IMG/VR virus record: IMGVR_UViG_3300017951_000103
Coordinates: 1-26,361 of that record
Direction: 5' to 3' (one strand)
Length of the DNA stretch: 26,361 nucleotides
DNA from: a virus
Shown here: positions 11,655-19,926 of the stretch, piece after piece
How positions within the stretch are numbered: the first letter of the stretch is position 1
How the letters are laid out: every line of letters starts with the position of its first letter
Position numbers and translations under genes: made by a program
The notes under the pieces: generated by a model
The model's input: only the letters and a program-made list of their open reading frames with translations
Told to the model about the DNA's origin: nothing
Database searches by the model: none

Positions 11655-13253
11655 ATGGCTGGTGATAGAGTGGACGCTCACTGGCTAGACCTTTCACTGA
11701 GGGATTGCATTGCTTATTACAGTGCGATTGAGAAAACGGCCAAGGATGACACTGGCCTCAAGTACATACGGCGTAACTTTGCACAGCTTGACCTGTACTA
11801 TCTCTTAGTGAAGGTTCTAGGCCGTGAGGATATGATGAAGCAGACCAACCCGCATGGTGCGGAGTGGCTGTATCAGAGATGCCGTGAGGTGCAACGCAAC
11901 CCCAATGGTAACTTGGACTTATGGGCGCGTGAGCATTACAAGAGTACAATCATCACGTTTGGACTGACGATATTTGATATCATCAACGATCCAGACGTTA
12001 CAATTGGGATATTCTCCCTGACACGGCCATTGGCCAAAGGTTTCTTGCGACAGATAAAGCAGGAATTGGAAAGCAATACTGACCTCAAGTATTTGTTCCC
12101 CGATATCTTCTATGAAGAACCAAAGTCAGCGGCTCCCAAGTGGTCTGAGGATGATGGAATTGTGGTGAAGCGCAAGTCCAACCCCAAAGAGGCCACAGTA
12201 GAAGCGTGGGGACTGGTGGATGCCATGCCTACTGGTAAGCACTTTAAGCTACGCCTCTATGATGATGTGGTAACTGAACGCTCAGTGACAACGCCTGAGA
12301 TGATTAAGAAAACCACTTACTCATGGGAATTGTCAGATAACCTTGGCGCACAAGGCGGTTATGAACGCTACGTTGGGACACGCTACAACTTTGCAGACAC
12401 ATATGCAGAGATGAAGAAGCGTAAGGTGGTCAAGATACGTGAGTATCCCGCTTGCCCTATGATGCGTTCAGATGATGGTGCTGATTGGGTGCCAGACTTT
12501 GATCAAGCCGTGCTGATGCCTCCTGCTCTGCTACGTGATAAGCGTAGAAAGCAGGGTGTGTTCACATTCGCGTGTCAGATGCTCCAGAATCCTGTGGCAG
12601 ACAGCGTACAAGGCTTCAAAGAGGACTGGCTTGAGTATTGGGACGCTGAAAACTGGAAGAACCTGAACATTGTTATCCTGGTTGACCCTGCATCAGCCAA
12701 GAAAACCACGTCAGACTACACTGCAATGATGGTGGTTGGCATTGGTGGTGATGGTTACGTGTACGTGATTGACATGGTACGTGATCGCCTGAACCTCAAG
12801 GAACGCACAGCCGCATTGTTCCACTTGGTACGGACATACAGCCCTATCAAGGTTGGATATGAGAAATACGGACTCCAGAGTGACATTGAGCATATCAAGT
12901 ACGTTCAGGAGCAAGAGAACTTCCGCTTCAAGATATCTGAGTTGGGAGGAGGATTGAAGAAAGAGGACAGGATACGCCGATTGGTACCACTCTTTGAGGA
13001 AGGAAAGATTCTCCTGCCTCGTAATTTGATATCACGTGACTATCAAGGTCAATCGGTGAACCTAACCACTTCCTTTGTGGAAGAGGAATACTTAGCGTTT
13101 CCTGTAGGCGCACACGATGACATGATTGACTGTCTTGCCCGTGTGATGGATGAGGAGATGAGAGGCACTGCCAAGCCTTCTCCTAAGCCGAAGAAGTTTA
13201 ACGCAATACGTGAGGCTCAACGCCAGATGCGCCGTAACAGGCCAGTTGTTTGA
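11655..13253 (+). CDS. terL: Terminase large subunit (ATPase and nuclease)
   Basis: A full-length 532-residue packaging motor protein. The ATPase has a Walker A-type loop, REHYKST at 92-98, and Walker B, LRLYDD at 199-204, followed by VVTERSV. The nuclease half has ILVDPAS with Asp344, SDYTAMMVVG, GYEKYG with Glu403, and GAHDDMIDCLAR with Asp488, Asp489 and Asp492. All acidic residues expected of the RNase H-like nuclease are present, unlike in the lone domain at 7037-7573. It pumps DNA into the prohead through the portal and cuts it. It follows terS by 11 bases and precedes the portal gene. Confidence 0.96.
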   Translation: MAGDRVDAHWLDLSLRDCIAYYSAIEKTAKDDTGLKYIRRNFAQLDLYYLLVKVLGREDMMKQTNPHGAEWLYQRCREVQRNPNGNLDLWAREHYKSTIITFGLTIFDIINDPDVTIGIFSLTRPLAKGFLRQIKQELESNTDLKYLFPDIFYEEPKSAAPKWSEDDGIVVKRKSNPKEATVEAWGLVDAMPTGKHFKLRLYDDVVTERSVTTPEMIKKTTYSWELSDNLGAQGGYERYVGTRYNFADTYAEMKKRKVVKIREYPACPMMRSDDGADWVPDFDQAVLMPPALLRDKRRKQGVFTFACQMLQNPVADSVQGFKEDWLEYWDAENWKNLNIVILVDPASAKKTTSDYTAMMVVGIGGDGYVYVIDMVRDRLNLKERTAALFHLVRTYSPIKVGYEKYGLQSDIEHIKYVQEQENFRFKISELGGGLKKEDRIRRLVPLFEEGKILLPRNLISRDYQGQSVNLTTSFVEEEYLAFPVGAHDDMIDCLARVMDEEMRGTAKPSPKPKKFNAIREAQRQMRRNRPVV

Positions 13254-13285
13254 TGCTGTGACTCACAACAGGACATGGAACCGCT

Positions 13286-15379
13286 ATGAAGAACAAAGAA
13301 CACTTGGAGATGCTGCTATCACTTCCACAGGACTTTGAGATAATTGAAGCACAGTGGGATAGATGGGAACGCGCCAGCCGTAGCCATGAGATATGGGCTA
13401 AGATTGCCAAGATATGTGCTGAGTTCATGGAAGGTGACCAATGGACTGAGGAAGAGAAGCGTATCCTTGATGAGGAAGGCAGACCTTGTGTCACCAAGAA
13501 CAAGATTGCGCCCATGGTTCGGCTCATTCTTGGGTTCTTCCGGCAGAACCGCTATGATATCCGCTACCTTGCTGGCAATGATGAAGCATCGTCAGATGAG
13601 ATTGCAGAGATTCTGATTGCACAGGCCAAGCAGATTGCTGAGGCCAACCAGTCTAAATGGAAAGATGCTCAGGTGTTCCAAGACGGAATCACCACAGCAC
13701 GTGGCTTCTGGGACTTACGCATGAACTTTGACCGTAACCGCCTTGGTGAGGTTGGAGAGATGGTTCTGGATCCTTTCAGTGTCTACATTGACCCTGAGGC
13801 TTGCCAGTATGACCCTAATGACTTTGATGATCCGTGGAATTACTGGATGTATAACCGCTGGATGTCCATGGAGGATATCTTCCTCATGTATGGTGAGCGT
13901 GGTATGGAGTCAGCATTGGCTCTTGGTAATGCGTTCCCTGTGACCAATGGCCAGTATTATGACGTTGGTACCAATGAACTGTCACCTCAACGCTTCTTTG
14001 GCTTAGAGGATGCGTTCCGCTTTGACTATGACTACGGCTTTGGTGGTGGAAAGAACATCTTTGACCACGTGAACCGTAACCGTAAGCTGATACGGACACT
14101 GGACACGCAACACAGAGTTCTGAAAAAAGTACGGTTCTTTACTGACCTTGAGACAGGTGATGAGCGTATCATCCCTGATGATTGGCCAATGGAGAAGATT
14201 CAACGCATCATGCAGTACGCTCAGATGCGTGAACTACCAATTGCCTTTGGCTCTGGCCTACGCAAAGCAATCCGCTGGACTGTGACTGCTGCTGACCGTG
14301 TGCTGTATGATGATTGGGCGCCATATGACAACTTCACGCTGGTACCTTACTTCCCGTACTTCCGTAGAGGTAAGACCCGTGGAATGATTGAGGACTTGCT
14401 GGATCCTCAACGTGAGATCAATAAACGTGCTTCTGCGTTCCTGCATATCGTGATGACCACTGCCAATAGTGGCTGGATATTTGAGGATGGTGCGCTGGAA
14501 GAAGATATGGAACGTGCCTTGGAAGAAGAAGGTGCGCGTCCTGGCATACATATCAAGTACCGTGAAGGCTACAATGCTCCTGTGAAGATTCAGCCCACGG
14601 CTACGCCAATGAACATGAAGAAGTTGGAGGATGACTCCAATGCCGACATTAAAGAGATTGGTGGTATCAGTGATTCAGCACTTGGTAACATTGACCGTGT
14701 GCAGTCTGGCCGTGCTATTGTGGCACGTCAGAAGCAATCAATCATTGGTGCTGAAATCTATTTTGACAACTTTGGCCGCTCCCGTGAGCTCAAAGGCCGT
14801 GCTGTCAAAGACTTGGTACAGAAATTCTATACTGAACCTCGCCTCCTAAGAGCGCGTGGTGAAGGTAAGGATGAAGAAACGTGGATTAACCGCAAGACTG
14901 CTGCTGGTGATATCGTGAACAACGTAGCGTTGGGAAGCTATATCACAGTGGTAGATGAGGCTCCTGCATCTGCAAATATGGAACAAGCACAGTTTGATGA
15001 AGCCCTACAGCTTATTGAGCAAGGTGTTCCAATACCGCCTGATATCTTGGTTGATATGTCCTCTATGCCACGCAAAGAGGAAATCAAAGAGCGTCTTGAT
15101 GAAGAACGTATCACTGCTGAGGTGATGCGCCGCTTAGAGGCTCTAGGTATTAAGATGAATATGGGAATACCTCCTGAAATGCCGGTACCACCAGTTGTAA
15201 CAGATGGTTCACCAAATGTGGTGAATGTCAACGAGCCTCCAACTGGTGGTAGTCCACTCCCGCCAGTTGGGGGACCCATGCCACCAGCGCAACCACCCGC
15301 GCCTCCAGACATGGTTCCCCAGCAACCAAAACTGCCTCAGCCCGTATTAGGGCCTGATGGTCAACCTTTAAGGAGATAG
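13286..15379 (+). CDS. Portal protein, P22 gp1-like
   Basis: The 697-residue length, the place after terL, and segments such as VTKNKIAPMVRLILGFFRQN, LDPFSVYIDPEAC and the later DLLDPQREINKRASAFLHIV fit the P22-type portal family (the dodecameric DNA gate of the head vertex). The wing, stem and crown regions cannot be split by eye, but the C-terminal 60 residues are unusually Pro/Gly-rich (repeats of PPV, PPA, PAQPPAPP). The start at 13286 lacks a strong ribosome site. A tiny frame, ATGGAACCGCTATGA at 13275-13289, ends on this ATG and may couple translation. The portal is the hub to which the gp4-like adaptor attaches. Confidence 0.93.
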   Translation: MKNKEHLEMLLSLPQDFEIIEAQWDRWERASRSHEIWAKIAKICAEFMEGDQWTEEEKRILDEEGRPCVTKNKIAPMVRLILGFFRQNRYDIRYLAGNDEASSDEIAEILIAQAKQIAEANQSKWKDAQVFQDGITTARGFWDLRMNFDRNRLGEVGEMVLDPFSVYIDPEACQYDPNDFDDPWNYWMYNRWMSMEDIFLMYGERGMESALALGNAFPVTNGQYYDVGTNELSPQRFFGLEDAFRFDYDYGFGGGKNIFDHVNRNRKLIRTLDTQHRVLKKVRFFTDLETGDERIIPDDWPMEKIQRIMQYAQMRELPIAFGSGLRKAIRWTVTAADRVLYDDWAPYDNFTLVPYFPYFRRGKTRGMIEDLLDPQREINKRASAFLHIVMTTANSGWIFEDGALEEDMERALEEEGARPGIHIKYREGYNAPVKIQPTATPMNMKKLEDDSNADIKEIGGISDSALGNIDRVQSGRAIVARQKQSIIGAEIYFDNFGRSRELKGRAVKDLVQKFYTEPRLLRARGEGKDEETWINRKTAAGDIVNNVALGSYITVVDEAPASANMEQAQFDEALQLIEQGVPIPPDILVDMSSMPRKEEIKERLDEERITAEVMRRLEALGIKMNMGIPPEMPVPPVVTDGSPNVVNVNEPPTGGSPLPPVGGPMPPAQPPAPPDMVPQQPKLPQPVLGPDGQPLRR

Positions 15380-15382
15380 TAA

Positions 15383-15688
15383 ATGTCTAAAGTAGCAGAA
15401 TGGACTTTTGATGCAGATGGTAACGGTGCTTGGGTAGATTTAGAACATATTGCCCCATTTAATATTGTTGGTTACGGTTCAACATGGGGTAGTGGTTCTG
15501 TTACTTTTCAGTGCTCCCCTAATGGAGGTACAGATGTTATTCCAGTTACGGATACAAACCTTCCTCTTACCGCCAATGGGATTGTTGGTGTTGTTAGACT
15601 GCCAGATGGGTTTTCTGTTCGTCCAGTTATGGCTGGTTCCACTTCTCCAGATGTGACTATAGAGCTTTATGAGACGGTAGTTGTATAA
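15383..15688 (+). CDS. Hypothetical beta-rich protein (101 aa)
   Basis: It starts three bases after the portal stop with AAGGAG upstream (15370-15375). The product is Gly/Val/Thr-rich with alternating strands (NIVGYGSTWGSGSVTFQC, VTIELYETVVV), suggesting a small beta sandwich. Codons become more A+T-ending than in the portal gene. It opens the cassette that also holds the LamG protein, and its last base overlaps that gene's start (TAATG). A virion decoration or adhesin-support role is possible; no family is recognised. Confidence 0.75.
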   Translation: MSKVAEWTFDADGNGAWVDLEHIAPFNIVGYGSTWGSGSVTFQCSPNGGTDVIPVTDTNLPLTANGIVGVVRLPDGFSVRPVMAGSTSPDVTIELYETVVV

Positions 15689-17727
15689 TGTCAGTGACCA
15701 ACCCTGTTATTTCCAGTGTATGTGATACTGTCACTAGGCCTTGTGTTGATAGTCTTGTGGTGTCATCCTCGTTTTCGCCCGATGATGTTTCAAGCCTGAC
15801 ACAGTGGTTGTTTAGTTCTACCTCTTTGACATCTACGCAGGTTGTTGATGAGCGTGAGGGTACTGGCACAGCGCGTGATCCACAACCAGGTAGATGCTAT
15901 GATTTTGATGGTACAGACGATCATGTGGATACCGGTTATCAGGTTTCAGCCTCCGCAACGCAGATGTCGGCATGTGGCTGGGTCAATCTGGATTCTTTGG
16001 GTAACTATCAGCACATACTAGGCTCTATAAATTCTGGCAGTAATAAGCAGTTAACCTTACGTGTAGATAATGACAACAAAGCGCAGTTTGGCACATTTAA
16101 TGGGTCACACCATCAAGCTAAAAGTACGTCAACTTTATCAACTGGTACATGGTATTTTATAGCAGGCACTTATGATGGCTCTGAGTATAAGTTATATGTA
16201 GATGGGTCACTTGTTGCTACAACAATTGACTCAACTTTTGCCCCTGATGATACTAGTAATATATTTGTAGGTGCTCGCAATGGCACCGGTGGCGCAGCAG
16301 ATTTTCTCTTGGATGGTCAACTATACGGTGTTGGCCTATGGGATACCGCATTAACTGCTAGTCAGATTTCTGATTTATACAATGATGGGACAATTCCAAC
16401 GTCTAATTTAGAGTTTTTCTATAAATGCGATGAGTCTGACGGCACTACTGCCTATGATAGCTCAGGAAGCAGTAATGATGGTACTATCACTAACGCAACA
16501 CTAGGCACGTTCCATGCGACTGATACGGCAATAACAAAGAGCTGGTTAAATGATGTTGGTTATTCTGACGGTGCTGGCAGTGTTAAAGTTCCTAGAGATG
16601 AGAGTGACACAGCCAATGATGTTACAGGTAGCGCGTTGGATTACACTGGTGAAGTTCCTTACAACGTCAATCTGGTTGAGAGCAATTGCGGTACGTTTGA
16701 TGGAACGGATGATTATATTGATGTGCCAACGGACTTATTCGAAAGTCGTAGTACATTTTCTTATGGTTGCTGGTTCACTAGAGCAAGTGGCACTTCTGAC
16801 TATGAGCGCATAATGTTACGTGGTAAAAGTTCCAATAGCACTCGTATATCGCTTTCTTTTGGAGGGGTTAGCGTAGGGTCAACAGATGGCCTTTTAATTA
16901 ATTTTGAAGATGGCTCCACTACTTATGGGTATGTTGATAGTGTAATATCAGGAGATGATGTATGGCATCATGCAATTGTGGTATATAACGGTGGTGGGGC
17001 AACTAATGCGGATAAATTAAAATTATATGTTAATGGTACACAACAAACATTAATTTTTTCGGGTACTATACCTTCAAGTATTACATTAACAGGGGAGAAT
17101 TTTGGCCTAGGTGGTAACTCTGATGGGGGAGATTATTTAGGAGGTATGATGTATAATGCGCTTGTATGTAGTAATGCACTAACTTCAAGTGAAGTGTCCG
17201 AGATCATGGATGGGGATTATTCTAATGTAAGTCTAATTGCATTACATCCTTTTTCAGAAGGTGCAGGAACAACAATTTATGATGTTTCTGGCAATGATAA
17301 TCACGGTACTGCAACTAATATAACAGCAGCTAGTTTTTGGGCGGGTACACAAGATAACTTCCACTGGAATATAACGAAGGGGTTCCGGGAGGATTCGGGC
17401 ACCAAGATACCCGCGCTTGAAGACGGTATCGCAGCTGCTGATACTAATGCGATTACCAATCCTGCAGGCAGTTGGCACAACAACGCCGAAACCAAAATAC
17501 AGCAGTTTGATAGCCCGGCGGTGCGTGTCGCTGATACCAATAACTACTGGTTTAACGGCGCGACTATTAATGCCAAGAGCTACAGCGATATTGTGGCCAA
17601 TGTAAACAGCGCCAATAAGATCTTCGCCGATGTTGCAACCGGCAAGCAATACAAAACCATTCTTTCCTTCACCACCGCCTTAAGCGGCAGTGATCTGACC
17701 CATATCGAAAACTATACGAATCAATAG
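15688..17727 (+). CDS. LamG/concanavalin A-like double-domain protein, probable virion adhesin
   Basis: A 679-residue protein with two related lectin-like domains. The first spans about residues 70-245 (CYDFDGTDDHVDTG, WVNLDSLG, YKLYVDGSLVA, GLWDTALTASQISDLY). The second spans about 340-525 (CGTFDGTDDYIDV, CWFTRAS, LKLYVNGTQQT, VCSNALTSSEVSEIM). These are the marks of LamG_3-type carbohydrate-binding folds. The C-terminal 120 residues (from about 550) have C-ending codons and a different style, suggesting recombination. It likely binds host or environmental glycans on the virion surface. No signal peptide is present. It sits between portal and scaffold, an unusual place. Confidence 0.85.
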   Translation: MSVTNPVISSVCDTVTRPCVDSLVVSSSFSPDDVSSLTQWLFSSTSLTSTQVVDEREGTGTARDPQPGRCYDFDGTDDHVDTGYQVSASATQMSACGWVNLDSLGNYQHILGSINSGSNKQLTLRVDNDNKAQFGTFNGSHHQAKSTSTLSTGTWYFIAGTYDGSEYKLYVDGSLVATTIDSTFAPDDTSNIFVGARNGTGGAADFLLDGQLYGVGLWDTALTASQISDLYNDGTIPTSNLEFFYKCDESDGTTAYDSSGSSNDGTITNATLGTFHATDTAITKSWLNDVGYSDGAGSVKVPRDESDTANDVTGSALDYTGEVPYNVNLVESNCGTFDGTDDYIDVPTDLFESRSTFSYGCWFTRASGTSDYERIMLRGKSSNSTRISLSFGGVSVGSTDGLLINFEDGSTTYGYVDSVISGDDVWHHAIVVYNGGGATNADKLKLYVNGTQQTLIFSGTIPSSITLTGENFGLGGNSDGGDYLGGMMYNALVCSNALTSSEVSEIMDGDYSNVSLIALHPFSEGAGTTIYDVSGNDNHGTATNITAASFWAGTQDNFHWNITKGFREDSGTKIPALEDGIAAADTNAITNPAGSWHNNAETKIQQFDSPAVRVADTNNYWFNGATINAKSYSDIVANVNSANKIFADVATGKQYKTILSFTTALSGSDLTHIENYTNQ

Positions 17728-17737
17728 GAGAAACATC

Positions 17738-18238
17738 ATGCCCATTACCTTCACTGGTGATTACAACGCCTATTTCCGCCCCGCCAACACCCCATTCAAA
17801 GACCTGATCGAAGAGGCTAGCTGGCGCGGTGCCACCGTCACCCGATCCGGCGATGACGGCACCCTCACCGTCACCGATGCACAAGATCTCGACATCCCAA
17901 CCTATATGGCCATCGTTACCGCCGGCCTGAACGTCGCAGGCTTGCCCGTTTGGATTAAGATGAGCCCCGCCACCTACACTGGCGATGTCCCAACCGGTAT
18001 CCCCAACCGCAGCTACGATGACGGCCAAGGCAACACCGTCACCCGCAAATGGAGCGAGTGGAAAGACTCAACGCATGAGCATATGGATGCGGCAGATGGA
18101 GATAAAATTGTACCTGGTAATAGTTGGGGTTCTGAATTGACTGGCTCTGAAGCGAAGGTTTTATATGATCTGGTAGATTATGAATTATTAACTTCAGTTA
18201 CGTTACCTAGTGAATTACCTGCCCCGGAGCAATATTGA
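17738..18238 (+). CDS. Hypothetical virion-associated protein (166 aa)
   Basis: AGGAG lies shortly before ATG 17738. The first 107 codons are strikingly C-ending (ACC, GTC, GCC, GGC), then from about 18060 the codons turn A/T-ending to the end, so a recombination point lies inside the gene. The N-terminal part is beta-rich (ITFTGDYNAYFRPAN, TVTRSGDDGTLTVTDAQ); the C-terminal part is helical with VLYDLVDYELL. No domain is recognised. It overlaps the next gene's TTG start by TTGA. An adhesin-associated or structural role is inferred from position only. Confidence 0.75.
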   Translation: MPITFTGDYNAYFRPANTPFKDLIEEASWRGATVTRSGDDGTLTVTDAQDLDIPTYMAIVTAGLNVAGLPVWIKMSPATYTGDVPTGIPNRSYDDGQGNTVTRKWSEWKDSTHEHMDAADGDKIVPGNSWGSELTGSEAKVLYDLVDYELLTSVTLPSELPAPEQY

Positions 18239-18522
18239 GAAGATATCAACATCCCCCATCCTTTATAGAATGGATTGGTGGAGAGGGAAGGGAGCGGTAT
18301 TGTACCGTTCCTGCTCTGTTTGGTTTTAGGAAATGGTTTGAATCAAAATTTTGGTTGTTGTGTAGGCTTCATGATTATAGGTACACCTTTCATGTTGGAA
18401 CCAAATGGGCTGCTGACAGAAAATTCTGTCAAGGTCTTACCCGTGATGGGTATCTACTCTTGTCTATCATAACCTACTGTTTCTTATGTACTGTAGGTTG
18501 GTGGTATTGGTTTAAAAATTAA
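18235..18522 (+). CDS. Phospholipase A2/DUF1353-like small protein with membrane tail (95 aa)
   Basis: A TTG start at 18235 is supported by GGAG at 18226-18229 (5-base gap) and by TTGA overlap with the previous stop; no ATG is available. The core reads YCTVPALFGFRKWF, then LLCRLHDYRYTFHVG and AADRKFCQGL. The HDYxY...ADRxF arrangement is that of small phage proteins likened to DUF1353 or phospholipase A2-like folds, in which the His-Asp pair would be catalytic. A hydrophobic end (LLLSIITYCFLCTVGWWYWF) looks membrane-seeking. Enzyme activity is not proven; it might help entry or lysis. Confidence 0.68.
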   Translation: MRRYQHPPSFIEWIGGEGRERYCTVPALFGFRKWFESKFWLLCRLHDYRYTFHVGTKWAADRKFCQGLTRDGYLLLSIITYCFLCTVGWWYWFKN

Positions 18523-18540
18523 CTTCAAGGAGAAGAACAA

Positions 18541-18774
18541 ATGTTTACAAGTATTGATAACGCCGTTGCTGCCCTCAGTGGTATCAAAGGTTTTGGCATT
18601 ACTGAACTGGCCGCACATCTTGTTACCAAGGAAGGTGCTGGTACACCTACTGCCACAAGCACCGTTCCTGATATCAAGGGACAGTTCTATGTTGATACCA
18701 CTGCCAATGACCTGTGGTACAGCAAGACTATCAGTGAACCACCTGCCGTTGGTGACTTCACGAAATTAACCTAA
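18541..18774 (+). CDS. Hypothetical small protein (77 aa)
   Basis: AAGGAGAAG lies well spaced before ATG 18541. The product is neutral: a helix SIDNAVAALSGIKGFGITEL, an Ala/Thr-rich linker around GTPTATSTVPD, then a strand GQFYVDTTANDLWYSK. The 'FYVDTTANDLWYSK' ending resembles short repeats that precede or decorate tail-fibre parts, where each unit displays an aromatic strand. I do not assign a family. It lies just past the A+T-rich cassette and returns to the codon style of the core late genes. Confidence 0.68.
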   Translation: MFTSIDNAVAALSGIKGFGITELAAHLVTKEGAGTPTATSTVPDIKGQFYVDTTANDLWYSKTISEPPAVGDFTKLT

Positions 18775-18795
18775 GAGTCATAGGAGAGTGGACCT

Positions 18796-19323
18796 ATGAC
18801 CTCTTTTGATGCAACAAAACTTCCTGAACTTGGCCATGAGGATATCCATAAGCTGGATAAAACAAGGCCAATGGTTGTCTTTGGTTATTCCGATGACCAG
18901 GTGATGACCCATCATGTTGGCAGGTGTTACCCAACACCAGAGCAAAACGTATTTGCAGAAGCCTTCGTGACCAGCCTGAACACCCAACTGGATAAGGATG
19001 GATTCTGGCTGGTAATACTTGATATGCCTGAGAAGTCCTACTTTGACCGTATCTCCCGTGTCTTTCGCGTGATGGTACCTCATCGTTGGAACGCTCAATG
19101 GCATGACCGTGACGGTGATGTGCAATTCGTAGTGGACAATGAGGATGATCCTGCCAGATGGCTGGACTTTGAGTGGTCAGAACTCCTTGCTCAATGCGAA
19201 GAAGCACACAAACGCTGGAGAGAGGCTATTGATAACCTTGACCTCAGTGATCGCCAGACATTCAAACAGGCTCAAGGGGAAACTCTTGACCATGAGTATG
19301 AAGATGCTCCTGACCACATTTAG
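18796..19323 (+). CDS. Hypothetical protein (175 aa)
   Basis: The ATG at 18796 has AGGAGAG at 18783-18789 within a leader (TCATAGGAGAGTGGACC) that recurs before other late genes. The protein is aromatic and charged, with strands ARPMVVF-like and GFWLVILDMP, then MVPHRWNAQWHDRD, and a C-terminal helical region EWSELLAQCEEAHKRWREAI. Length and composition suggest a globular two-part protein. No family is recognised; it stands in the block between portal and scaffold, where small accessory virion genes are common. Confidence 0.75.
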   Translation: MTSFDATKLPELGHEDIHKLDKTRPMVVFGYSDDQVMTHHVGRCYPTPEQNVFAEAFVTSLNTQLDKDGFWLVILDMPEKSYFDRISRVFRVMVPHRWNAQWHDRDGDVQFVVDNEDDPARWLDFEWSELLAQCEEAHKRWREAIDNLDLSDRQTFKQAQGETLDHEYEDAPDHI

Positions 19324-19339
19324 AAAGGAATTAAAGGAC

Positions 19340-19636
19340 ATGGCTAAGAAAACCATTAAAGAGCAGGTTGTTGAGGCTCTTGAAGAGATTGCTGAGGAAG
19401 CTGCTGAGGCTCAGAAGGCAATCCAAGTTGAAGAACCTAAGGCAAAAGATGCGTTCCGCTTTGTGAACTTTAATGATGAAGAACAGAAGCAGAGTGAAGC
19501 GGTTACCGCTGCTGCTGTGGTTCTTCTGGATACCATCCACGCCTTACCCAAAGGCCGTGAGGCTGCTCTGGCTAAGACAAAACTGGAAGAAGCTGTGATG
19601 TGGGCTAACAAGGCCATTGCACAGGCACGTGACTGA
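19340..19636 (+). CDS. Acb2/Tad1-hairpin-like small protein (98 aa)
   Basis: ATG at 19340 is preceded by AAAGGAA (19324-19330); an upstream in-frame extension has no ribosome site and overlaps the previous gene. Residues 1-30 are an acidic helix. From about 45 to 96 the sequence has a helical hairpin with a conserved centre, LPKGREAALAKT, and a closing KLEEAVMWANKAIA. This pattern is typical of the Acb2/Tad1 hairpin family, phage sponges for cyclic oligonucleotide signals of CBASS and Thoeris defence. Many phages carry such a gene beside their capsid genes. The family match is by motif only; binding residues cannot be verified here. Confidence 0.78.
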   Translation: MAKKTIKEQVVEALEEIAEEAAEAQKAIQVEEPKAKDAFRFVNFNDEEQKQSEAVTAAAVVLLDTIHALPKGREAALAKTKLEEAVMWANKAIAQARD

Positions 19637-19649
19637 TCAACCGTATAAC

Positions 19650-19660
19650 TGATATATAAT
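19650..19660 (+). promoter_or_regulatory. Extended -10 promoter ahead of the small membrane gene
   Basis: TGATATATAAT at 19650-19660 contains a perfect TATAAT (19655-19660) and a TG extension to a second register. It sits inside CTGAT/ATCAG, a small inverted repeat that could be an operator. The similar TGATATATATT lies at 10246-10256. No clear -35 is present. Confidence 0.5.
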
Positions 19661-19691
19661 CAGCATATACACTATACATAATGAGGACACC

Positions 19692-19814
19692 ATGGAACTG
19701 GCACTACGCATCTTAGGATACAATGTGGCCGCTCTTGTTCTCATGCTTTTGACTGGCCTTATATGGTCATGGATTGCCTTCTTTGGCAGTCTCTTTGTTG
19801 CCTTAGTAGGGTAA
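19692..19814 (+). CDS. Small hydrophobic membrane protein (40 aa)
   Basis: ATG at 19692 has GAGGA at 19683-19687 with a 4-base gap. The product is nearly all hydrophobic: MELALRILGYNVAALVLMLL, TGLIW, then SWIAFFGSLFVALVG. This gives one long or two short transmembrane helices and no charged tail. A promoter-like TATAAT is 31 bases upstream. Its size fits small membrane peptides of phages (holin- or exclusion-like), but none is recognised. It lies immediately before the scaffold leader. Confidence 0.6.
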   Translation: MELALRILGYNVAALVLMLLTGLIWSWIAFFGSLFVALVG

Positions 19815-19897
19815 CACAGCGCCGCCAGCGTTAATGGGCGATTCGTTACTGTGTGACGTTACGACACAGCTTGCCGCCGAAGTTCGGGCGATTCGTT
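19814..19897 (+). repeat. Imperfect 50-bp-period direct repeat in scaffold leader
   Basis: ACACAGC at 19814-19820 and 19864-19870, and GGGCGATTCGTT at 19836-19847 and 19886-19897, both recur at exactly 50 bp; GCCGCC lies between the pair in each copy. CTGTGT at 19849-19854 is the inverse of each ACACAG, so alternative hairpins are possible. It lies between the small membrane gene and the scaffold ribosome site. Function unknown. Confidence 0.65.
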
Positions 19898-19926
19898 TAA
19901 CCCCACACGACAGAAGGGAGAGTGCC

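Noticed and set aside
14938-15312. Minus-strand 124-aa Gly/Ser-rich frame opposite the portal C-terminus
   Set aside because: It is the shadow of the Pro-rich portal tail; Gly/Ser content simply mirrors Pro codons.
19834-19926. In-frame upstream extension of the scaffold gene
   Set aside because: It passes through the 50-bp repeat region, lacks a ribosome site at its start, and the ATG at 19927 has a well-placed GGGAG.
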